DNA from: JBDRED01 sp043820025 [NCBI: Elusimicrobiota bacterium]
Lineage (GTDB): Bacteria > RUG730 > JBDRED01
NCBI GenBank assembly: GCA_043820025.1
Contig: JBDRED010000005.1
Span: 1 to 64,000 of the forward strand
Length of the DNA: 64,000 bases
Direction of reading: 5' to 3'
Position 1 is the first letter of the stretch, and every line of letters begins with the position of its first letter. A program made the translations under genes and the position numbers. Shown piece by piece: positions 25,695-35,219 of this stretch. The notes under the pieces are model-generated. The model searched no databases and was not told where the DNA came from. It worked only from the letters and a program-made list of their open reading frames with translations.

Positions 25695-27848
25695 TTGTCT
25701 AAAGGAAAAGAAACATCAGAAAATAAATATAAAGAACTGTATGGTATTCTTGCCTTTATAGTCGCAGGGCTTTTGTTATACTTTGTCATATTCCCGCGCA
25801 ATTCGGGAATCATCGGAGCGTTTGTATCATCTCAATGTAATTATTTATTTGGTTATGGCAGATATGTGTTACCCATAATGTTTATTGTTATGGGATGGAG
25901 TTTTTTTAAGGAAGATATAATACGCTGGATATATAAGGTTATTGGCGGCATAGTATTTATTTTTTCCGGGGCGATGTTCCTGGGCCTTTTAAGCAGCGCT
26001 GATATGACAGCGGAGTTTGGCGGCGTGGCCGGCAGGCTGTCAGCATACTTTTCTATAAAACTTTTAGGCGTAGCAGGATCGTATATAATCTCGTTTGCTT
26101 TTTTTCTTGTTTCAATAATTTTTATTACCAATGCGTCTATTAGAAATTTTCTGGACTGGTCTAATAATAGAATTAAAGAATTTATTACAGCGCTTATTTC
26201 TAAGGCGCGTGAAACCGCAGAACAAAATATAGTCAAAAAAAACAAGAAAAAAAAACCAATAATTAATAAAACCAAAGATGAAGAAATTCGTCAGGCGCCT
26301 GCGATTGTGAGGCCGACTCTTCTTGAAGAACCCGGAAAACCGGTTAAAATAAAGCCTGTAGCTGAGAAGAAGGAAAAGGCAAAGGCTGTTGCAGCGGTTA
26401 TGCAGGCAGTTCCGGAAGAAGTTTCAATGAGCGATTATAAACTGCCTTCGCCTGATCTTCTGGAAAAACCCAGGCATGACAATGTGCAGATGTCAGAAGA
26501 TGATTTAAAGAAAAATGCAGAGATTCTTCAGAGCACACTGCAAAACTTTGGCGTTGACGCGCATGTTTCTGAAATCCAGCCCGGTCCTGTGATAACACGT
26601 TATGAGGTACAGCTTGCGCCAGGCGTTAAGGTCAGCACAATAACTAGCCTTTCTAATGATATTTCCCTTTCCATGAAAGCGGAATCAATTCGTATTCTTG
26701 CTCCAATACCCGGGAAATCAGCTGTTGGTATAGAGATCCCAAATCTTAAATCACAGCCTGTTGTATTTAGAGAGATTATTGAATCAAAGGAATTTAAAAA
26801 CTCAAAAGCAAAGCTTCCAATCGCAATAGGCAAAACCGTTTCCGGAAAGGCTATGATTGGGGATATTTCTACTATGCCTCATCTTTTAGTGGCCGGTGCG
26901 ACAGGCAGCGGCAAGAGCGTATGTATTAATACGATCATAATGAGTATTCTTTATAGCGCAAGGCCTGATGAGGTTAAGTTTATACTCGTTGACCCAAAGA
27001 TGGTGGAACTAAATTATTATCAGGATATGCCGCATCTTTATGCGCCGGTTATTACAAATCCAAAAGAGGCTGCGAAGACATTATACGGTTTAGTAATACT
27101 TATGGAAAAAAGATATAAGAAGTTTGCTGATAATAAGGTAAGAAATATAGAATCATATAATGAAAAAATGAAGAAAGAAGGCGAGCCCGGCGACTTTTAT
27201 GTTGTGGTTATTATTGACGAGCTTGCGGATTTAATGCTTGTCGCCTCGAGAGAGGTTGAGGAATCAATAGTAAGGCTTACACAGATGGCGCGCGCAGTGG
27301 GAATTCATTTGGTGCTCGCTACACAGCGCCCGTCGGTGGATGTTATCACAGGCGTTATTAAAGCTAATCTTCCGTCTAGGATTGCGTTTCAGGTAATGTC
27401 AAAGACTGACTCAAGGGTAATACTTGACACGATCGGGGCGGAATACTTGTTGGGCAGGGGAGATATGCTTTATCTTCCTGCCGGAGCGCCAAAGCCTGTG
27501 CGGCTTCAGGGAGCTTATTTATCCGAAGAAGATGTGCAGGCTGTGCTGAGAGATATAAGATCAAAAGCAAAACCTGATTATAATAGAGTTAAGGAAGACT
27601 TAACTGCTCCAAAATCCGACGAGGAAGAGGATGACGAGCAAAAAGCGCTTTTAAGGCGCGCTCTTGAGCTTGTGGTTGAACGGAAAAAAGTTTCGTATGA
27701 TTTATTGCGCGCGAATGGTTTCAGCGGGCCTAAAGCCACAAATTTAATGAGTATTATGGAAATGAAAGGATTTATTGAAAAGCCAAGAGGAACGAATAAA
27801 TGGGAAATATATTTTGATAAGATTGAAGAATACGCAGGCGGTCAATAA
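25695..27848 (+). CDS. ftsK: DNA translocase FtsK/SpoIIIE
   Basis: 717 aa from a TTG start at 25695, chosen because AGGGAGGG lies at the right distance. Four membrane segments span about residues 15-150, a basic linker follows, then the alpha domain. The RecA-like motor has Walker A GATGSGKSV (about residue 400) and Walker B VVVIIDELADLM. The C-terminal gamma winged helix (KVSYDLLRANGFSGPKATNLM) reads KOPS-like DNA. It pumps DNA at the septum and activates Xer recombination; a Xer recombinase gene lies downstream in the same gene run (31653). The stop shares a base with the lolA start. Confidence 0.96.
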   Translation: MSKGKETSENKYKELYGILAFIVAGLLLYFVIFPRNSGIIGAFVSSQCNYLFGYGRYVLPIMFIVMGWSFFKEDIIRWIYKVIGGIVFIFSGAMFLGLLSSADMTAEFGGVAGRLSAYFSIKLLGVAGSYIISFAFFLVSIIFITNASIRNFLDWSNNRIKEFITALISKARETAEQNIVKKNKKKKPIINKTKDEEIRQAPAIVRPTLLEEPGKPVKIKPVAEKKEKAKAVAAVMQAVPEEVSMSDYKLPSPDLLEKPRHDNVQMSEDDLKKNAEILQSTLQNFGVDAHVSEIQPGPVITRYEVQLAPGVKVSTITSLSNDISLSMKAESIRILAPIPGKSAVGIEIPNLKSQPVVFREIIESKEFKNSKAKLPIAIGKTVSGKAMIGDISTMPHLLVAGATGSGKSVCINTIIMSILYSARPDEVKFILVDPKMVELNYYQDMPHLYAPVITNPKEAAKTLYGLVILMEKRYKKFADNKVRNIESYNEKMKKEGEPGDFYVVVIIDELADLMLVASREVEESIVRLTQMARAVGIHLVLATQRPSVDVITGVIKANLPSRIAFQVMSKTDSRVILDTIGAEYLLGRGDMLYLPAGAPKPVRLQGAYLSEEDVQAVLRDIRSKAKPDYNRVKEDLTAPKSDEEEDDEQKALLRRALELVVERKKVSYDLLRANGFSGPKATNLMSIMEMKGFIEKPRGTNKWEIYFDKIEEYAGGQ

Positions 27849-28492
27849 TGCTGAGGAAATATTTATTATTTGTTATTTTTTTTATGATATTCGTGATGCC
27901 TCTCAGAGCAATGTCCGGCGAAGAGTTGATCAATAAACTTCAAGTCAGGGAAGACGCTGTGAAGACAATGCAGTTTGCGTACACGCAGAGCATTAAATCT
28001 CCGGAGATTGAACAGGAAAATATGATCAAAGGCATTGTGTATTTTAAGAAACCGAATAAGTTTTTTATTAAAACTCAAAGCCCGTACGTACAGCATTTTA
28101 TAAGCAATGGAGATACGCTTTGGATATATACGCCGGAGAATAAACAAGCGATAAAACGCGCGGCTGATACTCTGTTACAAGAGGAACATATTGCAAGATT
28201 TTTTGATTTTATTTTCAATATTGAGAAATGTGACGAGCAGTATAAATCGCTGCCTTTAAGACAAAATAAAAATTATTATTATCTTTCATTAGTGTCGAAA
28301 CAGGACAATGCCGAAGCAATTAAGCTGTCAATAAATAAAGAGCTGATGTTTCCTCAAAAAATAGAATTATTTAGCGGGGAGATTACAATAGCGACTAGTT
28401 TGAGCGCTATAAAGTTTGATAAGATTATAAAGAATAAAGAATTCGAATTTATTGCGCCCAAAGATGTAGAAATATGGGAAATGGAGGACTAG
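27848..28492 (+). CDS. lolA: Outer-membrane lipoprotein carrier LolA-like
   Basis: 214 aa. It has a signal peptide (about residues 1-22), then the LolA pattern MQFAYTQSIKSPE, GIVYFKKPNKF and NGDTLWIYTPENKQ. It carries lipoproteins across the periplasm to the outer membrane, so this is diderm evidence. The ATG uses the last base of the ftsK stop. Sequence similarity in this family is low, but the early motifs are convincing. Confidence 0.85.
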   Translation: MLRKYLLFVIFFMIFVMPLRAMSGEELINKLQVREDAVKTMQFAYTQSIKSPEIEQENMIKGIVYFKKPNKFFIKTQSPYVQHFISNGDTLWIYTPENKQAIKRAADTLLQEEHIARFFDFIFNIEKCDEQYKSLPLRQNKNYYYLSLVSKQDNAEAIKLSINKELMFPQKIELFSGEITIATSLSAIKFDKIIKNKEFEFIAPKDVEIWEMED

Positions 28493-28498
28493 ATAATT

Positions 28499-29275
28499 AT
28501 GTCACTCGGAATATATCTAAAAAACGCAAGACAGAAAATGAGACTTGAAATACATGATATAAGCGTTAAGACTCGCATTAACAAAAAATATCTTCAAGCA
28601 TTTGAAAATGAGGAATTTGACGCGCTGCCTGAGGAAGTTTATGTTAAAGGATTCCTTAAAAATTACGCGGCTGAATTATCGCTAAATCCCGAAGAGGTTG
28701 TGGATTTATACATAAAAACCAGATATGGGGATAGTATTATGCAGGTGAAAAATGATTCTTATCCTCCTCAACCTATTTTCTTTAGACAAAAAATTGATGT
28801 AAAAAGAAATATTTTAGGCGCTGTGGCTGTTGTGAGTTCGCTAAGTCTGGCTATTTTCTTTATTGTAAAAATGACGCTGTTTTCCTACTCTTTGCCTAAG
28901 GTGTTTACTCCTGCAGTCCCAAGCGATGCCATTATAGAAAATATTATTTCGAATAGCACTGTTCTGGCGAATCCTTCTGTGACGAGCTTAATTAAAAAAC
29001 CTATACCGCAAATGCCGCTCAAATTTAAAATTAATACAATCGGAAAAGTTTGGATTTGTGTAACTATTGACGGTAAAGTCGCTTTTCAGGGCGAGCTGGA
29101 TAAAGGATATAATAAGAATTGGGAAGCAAAACAAGATTTTACATTAAAGATTGGGAATGTGTGGGGCATTTTGTTGAGTCTGAATGGCAAGGAAGTGGAT
29201 GTAAAGAAAAACAGCGTAAGAGGCGTTAATACTATAAGCATTAACAGAAAGAATTATAAGAATTGGCTTAAATGA
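28499..29275 (+). CDS. rodZ: RodZ-like cytoskeletal protein with helix-turn-helix
   Basis: 258 aa. A RodZ-type HTH (residues 1-70, with GIYLKNARQKMRLEIHDIS and LPEEVYVKGFLKNYA) is followed by one membrane segment (about 103-125) and a periplasmic C-terminal beta domain of DUF4115 type (VWICVTIDGKVAFQGEL). It links MreB to the cell wall in rods. Its stop overlaps the next start by four bases. Confidence 0.85.
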   Translation: MSLGIYLKNARQKMRLEIHDISVKTRINKKYLQAFENEEFDALPEEVYVKGFLKNYAAELSLNPEEVVDLYIKTRYGDSIMQVKNDSYPPQPIFFRQKIDVKRNILGAVAVVSSLSLAIFFIVKMTLFSYSLPKVFTPAVPSDAIIENIISNSTVLANPSVTSLIKKPIPQMPLKFKINTIGKVWICVTIDGKVAFQGELDKGYNKNWEAKQDFTLKIGNVWGILLSLNGKEVDVKKNSVRGVNTISINRKNYKNWLK

Positions 29276-30615
29276 AAAAAATATATTTTATAACTTTAGG
29301 ATGCAATAAAAATCAGGTTGATAGCGAATATATCACAGCTCGGATAGCTCCAATATTTCAATTAACCGGGAATCCTGAAGAAGCGGATATAATAATTATA
29401 AGCGGCTGTAGTTTTTTGAAGTCTGCTCGTGATGAGGCTGAGGATTATATTACAGAGTATATAAAGTACAAAGAGAATAAGTGCAGCTGCCTCATTGTTT
29501 CAGGGTGTTTTGGCGAGTACGCGGCAGATGAAATTATAAATAATTTTGCTGATGTGGATATAGTTGTAGGAATTGCGTATTTTCATATATTGCCAAATAT
29601 AATAAAAAGTTTTTATAACAAGACGTTAGAAAAACGCGTTTGGATCGGCTCAAAGGATATAAGCAGTCTATATGATAAAGGGCTGCGTGTTGTGCCGTAT
29701 GGCGCCAGCGCCTATGTAAAAATTTCGGATGGCTGCGATAATAGATGTTCTTATTGCCTTATACCGGCCATACGAGGATCTTTGCAGAGCAGGAGCATAA
29801 AGGATATAAAGGATGAGGTCGTAAAGCTGGCTGACAATGGAGTCAAAGAGATTAATCTTTTAGCTCAGGATATCGGCTCCTATGGTATTGACAGAAAGGA
29901 TGGGGCGAATCTTTATAAACTGTTAACAGAGCTTGTTAAGATACAGGGTATTAAGTGGATACGGCTTTTGTATCTACATCCCAGGCATATTAATGAAGCT
30001 TTTGCGAAGCTGGTTTGTGACGAAGAAAAGATTTGTTCATATTTAGATATTCCGCTTCAGCATATAAATGACAAAATATTACAGGCTATGAATAGGAATA
30101 TCACAAGTCAAGAGATAATAGAAAAAATTGAGATGCTTAGAAAAAATATACCTGAACTGGTGCTTAGAACAACATTTATTGTCGGGTTTCCGGGTGAAAC
30201 CAATAGTGACTTTAATGAGCTGTTAGACTTTGCGGGTAAATATATTTTTGATAAAATCGGCGTATTTTGTTATTCAGAGGAACAAGGGACAAAAGCTGTC
30301 GAATATAGTAACAAGATTACGCAAGAAATAAAGGAAGAGCGTTTTAAAAAGTTAATTGAGAGACAGGAACAGATTGCGCAGGAGCATAACAAGAAATGGA
30401 TTGGCAAAGAACTCGATATAATTGTCGAGAATTATATCAAAGATAAAAAAACAGGCGTTGGGCGTATGTATGGTATGGCGCCTGACGTTGACGGAGTAGT
30501 TTATTTTCAGACGTGTAAAGCTGTCAGCTCAGGGCAGTTCGTTAAGGTAAAAATTATTAAAACAGATGCATATGATATGTATGGGACACAGAGCGCGATT
30601 GCGAGGACAAAATGA
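29272..30615 (+). CDS. rimO: Ribosomal protein S12 methylthiotransferase RimO
   Basis: 447 aa, normal length. The N-terminal UPF0004 domain has cysteines in TLGCNKNQVDSE, SGCSF and SGCFGEY for the auxiliary cluster. The radical-SAM motif is CDNRCSYC, and the C-terminal TRAM domain is present. DSEY after TLGCNKN fits RimO better than MiaB. It adds a methylthio group to an aspartate of S12. It overlaps rodZ and pgsA by ATGA, so this is a tightly coupled operon. Confidence 0.92.
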   Translation: MKKIYFITLGCNKNQVDSEYITARIAPIFQLTGNPEEADIIIISGCSFLKSARDEAEDYITEYIKYKENKCSCLIVSGCFGEYAADEIINNFADVDIVVGIAYFHILPNIIKSFYNKTLEKRVWIGSKDISSLYDKGLRVVPYGASAYVKISDGCDNRCSYCLIPAIRGSLQSRSIKDIKDEVVKLADNGVKEINLLAQDIGSYGIDRKDGANLYKLLTELVKIQGIKWIRLLYLHPRHINEAFAKLVCDEEKICSYLDIPLQHINDKILQAMNRNITSQEIIEKIEMLRKNIPELVLRTTFIVGFPGETNSDFNELLDFAGKYIFDKIGVFCYSEEQGTKAVEYSNKITQEIKEERFKKLIERQEQIAQEHNKKWIGKELDIIVENYIKDKKTGVGRMYGMAPDVDGVVYFQTCKAVSSGQFVKVKIIKTDAYDMYGTQSAIARTK

Positions 30616-31181
30616 ATATTTCAAATAAATTAACCATAAGCAGAATTTTTATTATGCCTATATTTATTGCTGGCGTAACTTTCCCCGGAGTAGTATGGAA
30701 GCTGACAGCGCTTATATGTTTCTTTTATGTGGCGTTTTCTGACTGGTTGGACGGAGCGCTTGCCAGGAAGTATGGCTGGGTGTCGGATTTTGGGAAGTTT
30801 ATGGATCCATTGGCAGACAAGATTTTTATTTGCAGCGCGTTTATATCATTTGTGGATGTCACATATTTAAATATACCTTCTTGGATGATAATAATAATAA
30901 TCAGCAGAGAGTTTATGATAACAGGTTTGAGAACACTCGCGGTTTCTAAAGGCATAGTTCTTCCTGCTACAAATTCCGGTAAGTTTAAGACGACATCGCA
31001 GCTTATTGCGATATTTATTATTTTGACAATACTCATTTTAAAAGAAATGGATGTTCCTATAGATTATCATATATATTTTAAGATGACGCCTATGATAATA
31101 ACCGGAGTGGTAACGCTTCTTACGGTTATTTCAGGATATCATTATTTGCTGGATAACGGAAGTTTCTTGAAAGATAATTAA
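30612..31181 (+). CDS. pgsA: CDP-diacylglycerol-glycerol-3-phosphate phosphatidyltransferase
   Basis: 189 aa with about five membrane segments. The CDP-alcohol phosphatidyltransferase signature D-x2-DG-x2-AR-x8-G-x3-D-x3-D is complete (DWLDGALARKYG followed by GKFMDPLADK). It makes phosphatidylglycerol phosphate; the next gene encodes the matching phosphatase. Confidence 0.94.
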   Translation: MNISNKLTISRIFIMPIFIAGVTFPGVVWKLTALICFFYVAFSDWLDGALARKYGWVSDFGKFMDPLADKIFICSAFISFVDVTYLNIPSWMIIIIISREFMITGLRTLAVSKGIVLPATNSGKFKTTSQLIAIFIILTILILKEMDVPIDYHIYFKMTPMIITGVVTLLTVISGYHYLLDNGSFLKDN

Positions 31182-31203
31182 TAATAAATTATATGAGGAT
31201 TTT

Positions 31204-31656
31204 ATGACGATGCAAATTATAATGAGAATGTTAAGCAGTGGTTTTTTTGTCGGCTATCTGCCGTATGCTCCCGGGACCTGGGCGAGTATTGTGGCTCTGA
31301 TATTTTTTTGGTTCGTTCCCATTAATTCATTTTTAGATATTTTTATACTGCTTGGCGCAACGATCATGAGCATATTTATCGCGACCAAGGCCGAAGCTTA
31401 CTGGGGAGTGCATGATGATAAACGTATTGTTATTGACGAATGGATTGGCTGTGGATGGGCGATTTGCCTCATTCCTCACGAATATAAATATTATTTGGCA
31501 GCGCTTGCGCTATTTAGGGTGTTTGATATTACGAAGCCGTTTTTTATAAAAAAAGCGGAGCTTTTAAAGCGTGGATACGGAATTATGGCTGATGATGTTG
31601 TGGCCGGGATTTGCGCGGCTATTGTTTTACGCGTGTTTATAGGTTTTGGGTTATGA
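31204..31656 (+). CDS. pgpA: Phosphatidylglycerophosphatase A
   Basis: 150 aa, membrane protein. The PgpA motifs GYLPYAPGTWASI, DDKRIVIDEWIG and RVFDITKPFFI are present. It dephosphorylates the PgsA product to phosphatidylglycerol. Its stop overlaps the xer start by ATGA. Confidence 0.92.
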   Translation: MTMQIIMRMLSSGFFVGYLPYAPGTWASIVALIFFWFVPINSFLDIFILLGATIMSIFIATKAEAYWGVHDDKRIVIDEWIGCGWAICLIPHEYKYYLAALALFRVFDITKPFFIKKAELLKRGYGIMADDVVAGICAAIVLRVFIGFGL

Positions 31657-32552
31657 GCAAAGACGCGCAGGCTATTCTTAATCGCTTCCTGAATTATCTA
31701 AATATAGAAAAAAGTTTTTCTGAAAATACGCGTTTAAGTTATTCGAATGACCTGAGGCAGTTTGTGGCTTACTTAGACGAGAATAACCGGGAATTGATAA
31801 ATATTGACAGGCAGGTAGGCCGCGCCTATCTTGCTGAACTGACGACAAAGGGCTATAAAAAAACATCGTTAGCGCGTAAGATTGCTGTGCTAAAAAGTTT
31901 TTATAAATATTTGCTTGCAGAGAATATTGTTAAAAAAAACAACTTCCTTTATATCCGCAGTCCAAAGCAGGATATAAAAGTGCCTACGTTTTTAGATAAA
32001 GACGAGGTTATAGATTTAATCGAAGCTCCATCCGATAATTCGCTTTTCTCATCAAGAGATAAGTCAATATTTGAAGTGTTTTACGCTACAGGCGTGAGAA
32101 TAAGCGAGCTTGTAAATATTAGATATAAGGATATTGATTTTTTGGGAGAATCAATTAAAGTTTTGGGTAAAGGTAATAAGGAGCGGCTTATACCTATTGG
32201 GCGAAATAGTCTGGGTATTGTGAAAACTTATTATGATCGGCTTAGGCAGAACATGAAGGGCTTATCGCATGATTACATTTTTGTTAATCGTAAGGGCGGC
32301 GTTTTAACAGCTCGAAGCGTTAGAAGAATAGTTGAGAAGTATATTAAAAAATTAAGTATTAAAAAAAAGGTGTCGCCTCATACACTAAGGCATACATTTG
32401 CTACGCATCTTATTAATGCCGGATGCGACCTGAGGTCTGTTCAAGAAATGCTTGGGCATGTAAATCTCGCGACAACCCAGATATATACGCACATTGATAT
32501 TGAGAGGCTTAAAAAGGATTACAAAAAGGCGCACCCGCATTCAGGAAAATAG
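31653..32552 (+). CDS. xerD: Tyrosine recombinase XerC/XerD
   Basis: 299 aa from the ATG at 31653; an in-frame ATG at 31611 lies inside pgpA and is rejected because 31653 overlaps the pgpA stop as ATGA. The SAM-like N-terminal domain is followed by the catalytic set: R in ATGVRISEL, SPHTLRHTFATHL, LGHVNLATTQIYTHI with the nucleophile Tyr. It resolves chromosome dimers at dif with FtsK, encoded upstream. Whether C or D cannot be decided; only one is in the window. Confidence 0.92.
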   Translation: MSKDAQAILNRFLNYLNIEKSFSENTRLSYSNDLRQFVAYLDENNRELINIDRQVGRAYLAELTTKGYKKTSLARKIAVLKSFYKYLLAENIVKKNNFLYIRSPKQDIKVPTFLDKDEVIDLIEAPSDNSLFSSRDKSIFEVFYATGVRISELVNIRYKDIDFLGESIKVLGKGNKERLIPIGRNSLGIVKTYYDRLRQNMKGLSHDYIFVNRKGGVLTARSVRRIVEKYIKKLSIKKKVSPHTLRHTFATHLINAGCDLRSVQEMLGHVNLATTQIYTHIDIERLKKDYKKAHPHSGK

Positions 32553-32615
32553 GAAACAGCGTTTTTATTAATACCATTAATGTGATTATAGAGTCTCGAC
32601 TCATTTTGAGGTTTT

Positions 32616-33584
32616 ATGGAAACTAATATTAGAAGCTTAATAGAGCAGATTGGCTGTGAAGAGAGCGAGGCAAGGCTTGCTTTGGAGTTATGCGACTATG
32701 ACGCTGAAAAAGCGCTTGGCCAGTTTAATAATCTTGTGCAGGATCTCACAATAATTAAGGCTAGGATTAAATCGCCGTCCGCAGGGATATTCGCCCTTTT
32801 TATGATAATACTTAATCCTAAAGAGAAAAGAGTTATCCGGCTTAGCGCAGTGGTTTGTAATAATCCTGCGATATGCGAGACAAATCTTGATGGCAATTGG
32901 TTTGTGTTTGATCGTAAAATATACACAATACGTTTAGGCGAAGGCTCATTACAATCCTCAACGCAGGAGTTGGAAAGCCATTTATTCCAAAATTTGCAGT
33001 ATGAAAAATCGAAAAATTTATATGAACTCCTTCGTCATCGCAAAGATGCGGCAGTTTCTGAATTTATTGAAAAGCTTGTTTCACAGATTCGGTTCTTTTC
33101 AGATTCTTTAGAACTTAATTTATTAATAGATTACATAGGACAAAAGACAAAAAAACGACAACAAATGTCGCTTTCAAAAGAAAGCGCCGCTATGTCTCTA
33201 AGGCAAGAGAAAACAAATATTGACCTTGCGATAACTCTTGTAAAAGGGAAAGTACAGAATTCTGTGCCGGCTAAATTTTTATTAAATGGCGATATGGTAA
33301 TGACTGAGGTTGTGGATGAAAGGGATGTCGCGAGCTATATTTGCAGGCTTTTTGGAGGAGTGAAACAGGAAAAAGATGTTCCGCTTCACGCAGTTGTTGA
33401 GGATATAGTTGCCGGAAAGAATTATTTAACCGTAAAGGTAAGGTTTAGCCCCGGGATTACCGGGTTTGCTTATGTTTTGCCTGAAGATGATATTATTGTT
33501 ATTGAAAACAGGAGCGTTATGCCGGCTCGCAGACTGCGTAAGTTTTTTGTTGATATTAAAAAGAAATTCGACTATAATATATGA
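32616..33584 (+). CDS. Uncharacterised protein with UBA-like N-terminus
   Basis: 322 aa; I do not recognise the family. Residues 5-38 (LIEQIGCEESEARLALELC, DYDAEKALGQF) look like a UBA/TS-N three-helix domain, as at the start of EF-Ts and NAC. No signal peptide or membrane segment is seen. The middle is helical and charged, and the C-terminal 110 residues are mixed alpha/beta. It lies between xer and rpsB-tsf, in the same direction, with GAGG before the ATG. A role around nascent chains or translation is a guess from the domain and neighbours. Confidence 0.7.
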   Translation: METNIRSLIEQIGCEESEARLALELCDYDAEKALGQFNNLVQDLTIIKARIKSPSAGIFALFMIILNPKEKRVIRLSAVVCNNPAICETNLDGNWFVFDRKIYTIRLGEGSLQSSTQELESHLFQNLQYEKSKNLYELLRHRKDAAVSEFIEKLVSQIRFFSDSLELNLLIDYIGQKTKKRQQMSLSKESAAMSLRQEKTNIDLAITLVKGKVQNSVPAKFLLNGDMVMTEVVDERDVASYICRLFGGVKQEKDVPLHAVVEDIVAGKNYLTVKVRFSPGITGFAYVLPEDDIIVIENRSVMPARRLRKFFVDIKKKFDYNI

Positions 33585-33716
33585 TTAATTCACACACTTC
33601 TCTTGAAGCGTTTTTTAACGTTTCATAAGTCTGGCAGTGTTGTCTTTTGCCGTTTATTTACGGTATTAGATCTGCCGGCAATGGAGGGGTGGAGGAAAAA
33701 ACACTAGGAGGATAAA

Positions 33717-34532
33717 ATGGCAAACATCACTATGAAAAGCCTGCTTGAAGCAGGGGTGCACTTTGGGCATCAAAAGCGTCGCTGGAATCCAAAAATGGCG
33801 CGGTTCATCTTTGGCGAGAGAAATAATATTCATATTATTGACCTGCAAAAGACAGTTAAGGAACTTAGGGCCGCGTACAAATATATAAAGGATGCTGTAG
33901 CAGAAGGCAAAACCGTGCTTTTTTGCGGCACAAAGAGGCAGGCGCAGGAATCAATTGCCGAAGAAGCGAAGCGTACAGGCATGTTTTATGTAAATCATAG
34001 ATGGCTTGGAGGCATGCTTACCAATTTCACTACAATTAAAACCCGCGTTGAAAGGCTCAAATATTTACAAGCATTAAAAGCCAGCCCGAATTGGACAAAA
34101 CTTAGCAAGAAAGAGATAGCCAGGCTCGACAAAGAATTGACTAAAATGGATAGAGCTTTAAGCGGCATAAAGGATATGAATAAACTGCCCGGGATACTTT
34201 TAGTTATTGATCCATCACAAGAGACTACGGCAATACTTGAAGCGCGTAAACTTAAAATTCCAATTGTGGCTGTTGTGGATACAAATTGCGATCCTGATGT
34301 TGTTGATATTCCGGTTCCGGGCAATGATGACGCGATACGCGCAATAAAACTATTTTTAACTATATTCGGGGATGCGATTTTAGAAGGAAAAGAGATAGCC
34401 GGAAAGGTTAATATTGAGGATAAAGAAGAAAAGAAAGAAGATGTAAATGAAGAAAAATCTAGTCAAATTGAAGTGAACGATAAGAATGTTTCGGAAGATG
34501 CAGGTTTAGTTGAAGGCGGGCCTGAAGCATAA
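33717..34532 (+). CDS. rpsB: 30S ribosomal protein S2
   Basis: 271 aa. Typical motifs are LLEAGVHFGHQKRRWNPKMARFIF, FVNHRWLGGMLTNF-like YVNHRWLGGMLTNF and DPSQETTAILEA. The C-terminus has an acidic, lysine-rich tail beyond the core. AGGAGG precedes the ATG. It heads the usual rpsB-tsf-pyrH-frr order. Confidence 0.97.
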   Translation: MANITMKSLLEAGVHFGHQKRRWNPKMARFIFGERNNIHIIDLQKTVKELRAAYKYIKDAVAEGKTVLFCGTKRQAQESIAEEAKRTGMFYVNHRWLGGMLTNFTTIKTRVERLKYLQALKASPNWTKLSKKEIARLDKELTKMDRALSGIKDMNKLPGILLVIDPSQETTAILEARKLKIPIVAVVDTNCDPDVVDIPVPGNDDAIRAIKLFLTIFGDAILEGKEIAGKVNIEDKEEKKEDVNEEKSSQIEVNDKNVSEDAGLVEGGPEA

Positions 34533-34619
34533 AACACTTACGTTCGTATTTTGCTGCAGCGGTGAAAATTTTAATGACTCGCGGTACGCGCAATGCGCAA
34601 CGAATAAAGGAGAATATAT

Positions 34620-35216
34620 ATGGAGATTAAAGCACAGGATGTTCAAAAATTAAGAGAAAGAACCGGCGTTGGAATGATGGAGTGCAGAAATGCGCTTAAA
34701 GACGCCAATGGAAATATTGATAAAGCTATAGATTTGCTTAGAGAGAGAGGAATCGCAAAAGCTGCTAAAAGGGCTGATCGCACAGCAAGAGAAGGACGCA
34801 TTATCAGCTATATACATCCGGGCGATAAGCTGGGCGCTATTGTGGAAATAAATTGCGAAACGGATTTTGTCGCGCGCACCGCAGAATTTGGCGATCTTGG
34901 AAGAGAAATTGCTATGCAGGTAGCGGCTGCTCAGCCTATTTATGTAACATCTGAGGATGTTCCGCAGGAAGAGATAGAAAAAGAAAAAAAGATTTTAATG
35001 AAACAGGTTGAGGATAGCGGAAAGCCGGCTCAGGTTGTTGAAAAAATAGTCAGCGGAAAAATTAATAAATATTTTGAAGAAGTATGTTTAATGGACCAGG
35101 TTTATATCAAGGATTCAGGAAAAAAAATTAAAGATCTGGTAAATGAATATCGCGCAAAGATTGGAGAAAATGTTCAAATAAGAAGGTTTGCATGTTTTAA
35201 ATTAGGGGAGAAATAA
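34620..35216 (+). CDS. tsf: Elongation factor Ts, short form
   Basis: 198 aa: N-terminal UBA domain (VQKLRERTGVGMMECRNAL), the TDFVAR core motif (INCETDFVARTAEF) and one dimerisation core. This is the short type, about 200 aa as in Thermus, not the 280-aa E. coli type. It exchanges GDP on EF-Tu. AAAGGAG precedes the ATG. Confidence 0.96.
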   Translation: MEIKAQDVQKLRERTGVGMMECRNALKDANGNIDKAIDLLRERGIAKAAKRADRTAREGRIISYIHPGDKLGAIVEINCETDFVARTAEFGDLGREIAMQVAAAQPIYVTSEDVPQEEIEKEKKILMKQVEDSGKPAQVVEKIVSGKINKYFEEVCLMDQVYIKDSGKKIKDLVNEYRAKIGENVQIRRFACFKLGEK

Positions 35217-35219
35217 TAT

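Noticed and set aside
31611-31652. Upstream ATG start for the Xer recombinase
   Set aside because: It lies deep inside pgpA; the ATG at 31653 overlaps the pgpA stop in the ATGA manner used throughout this operon and gives the normal length.
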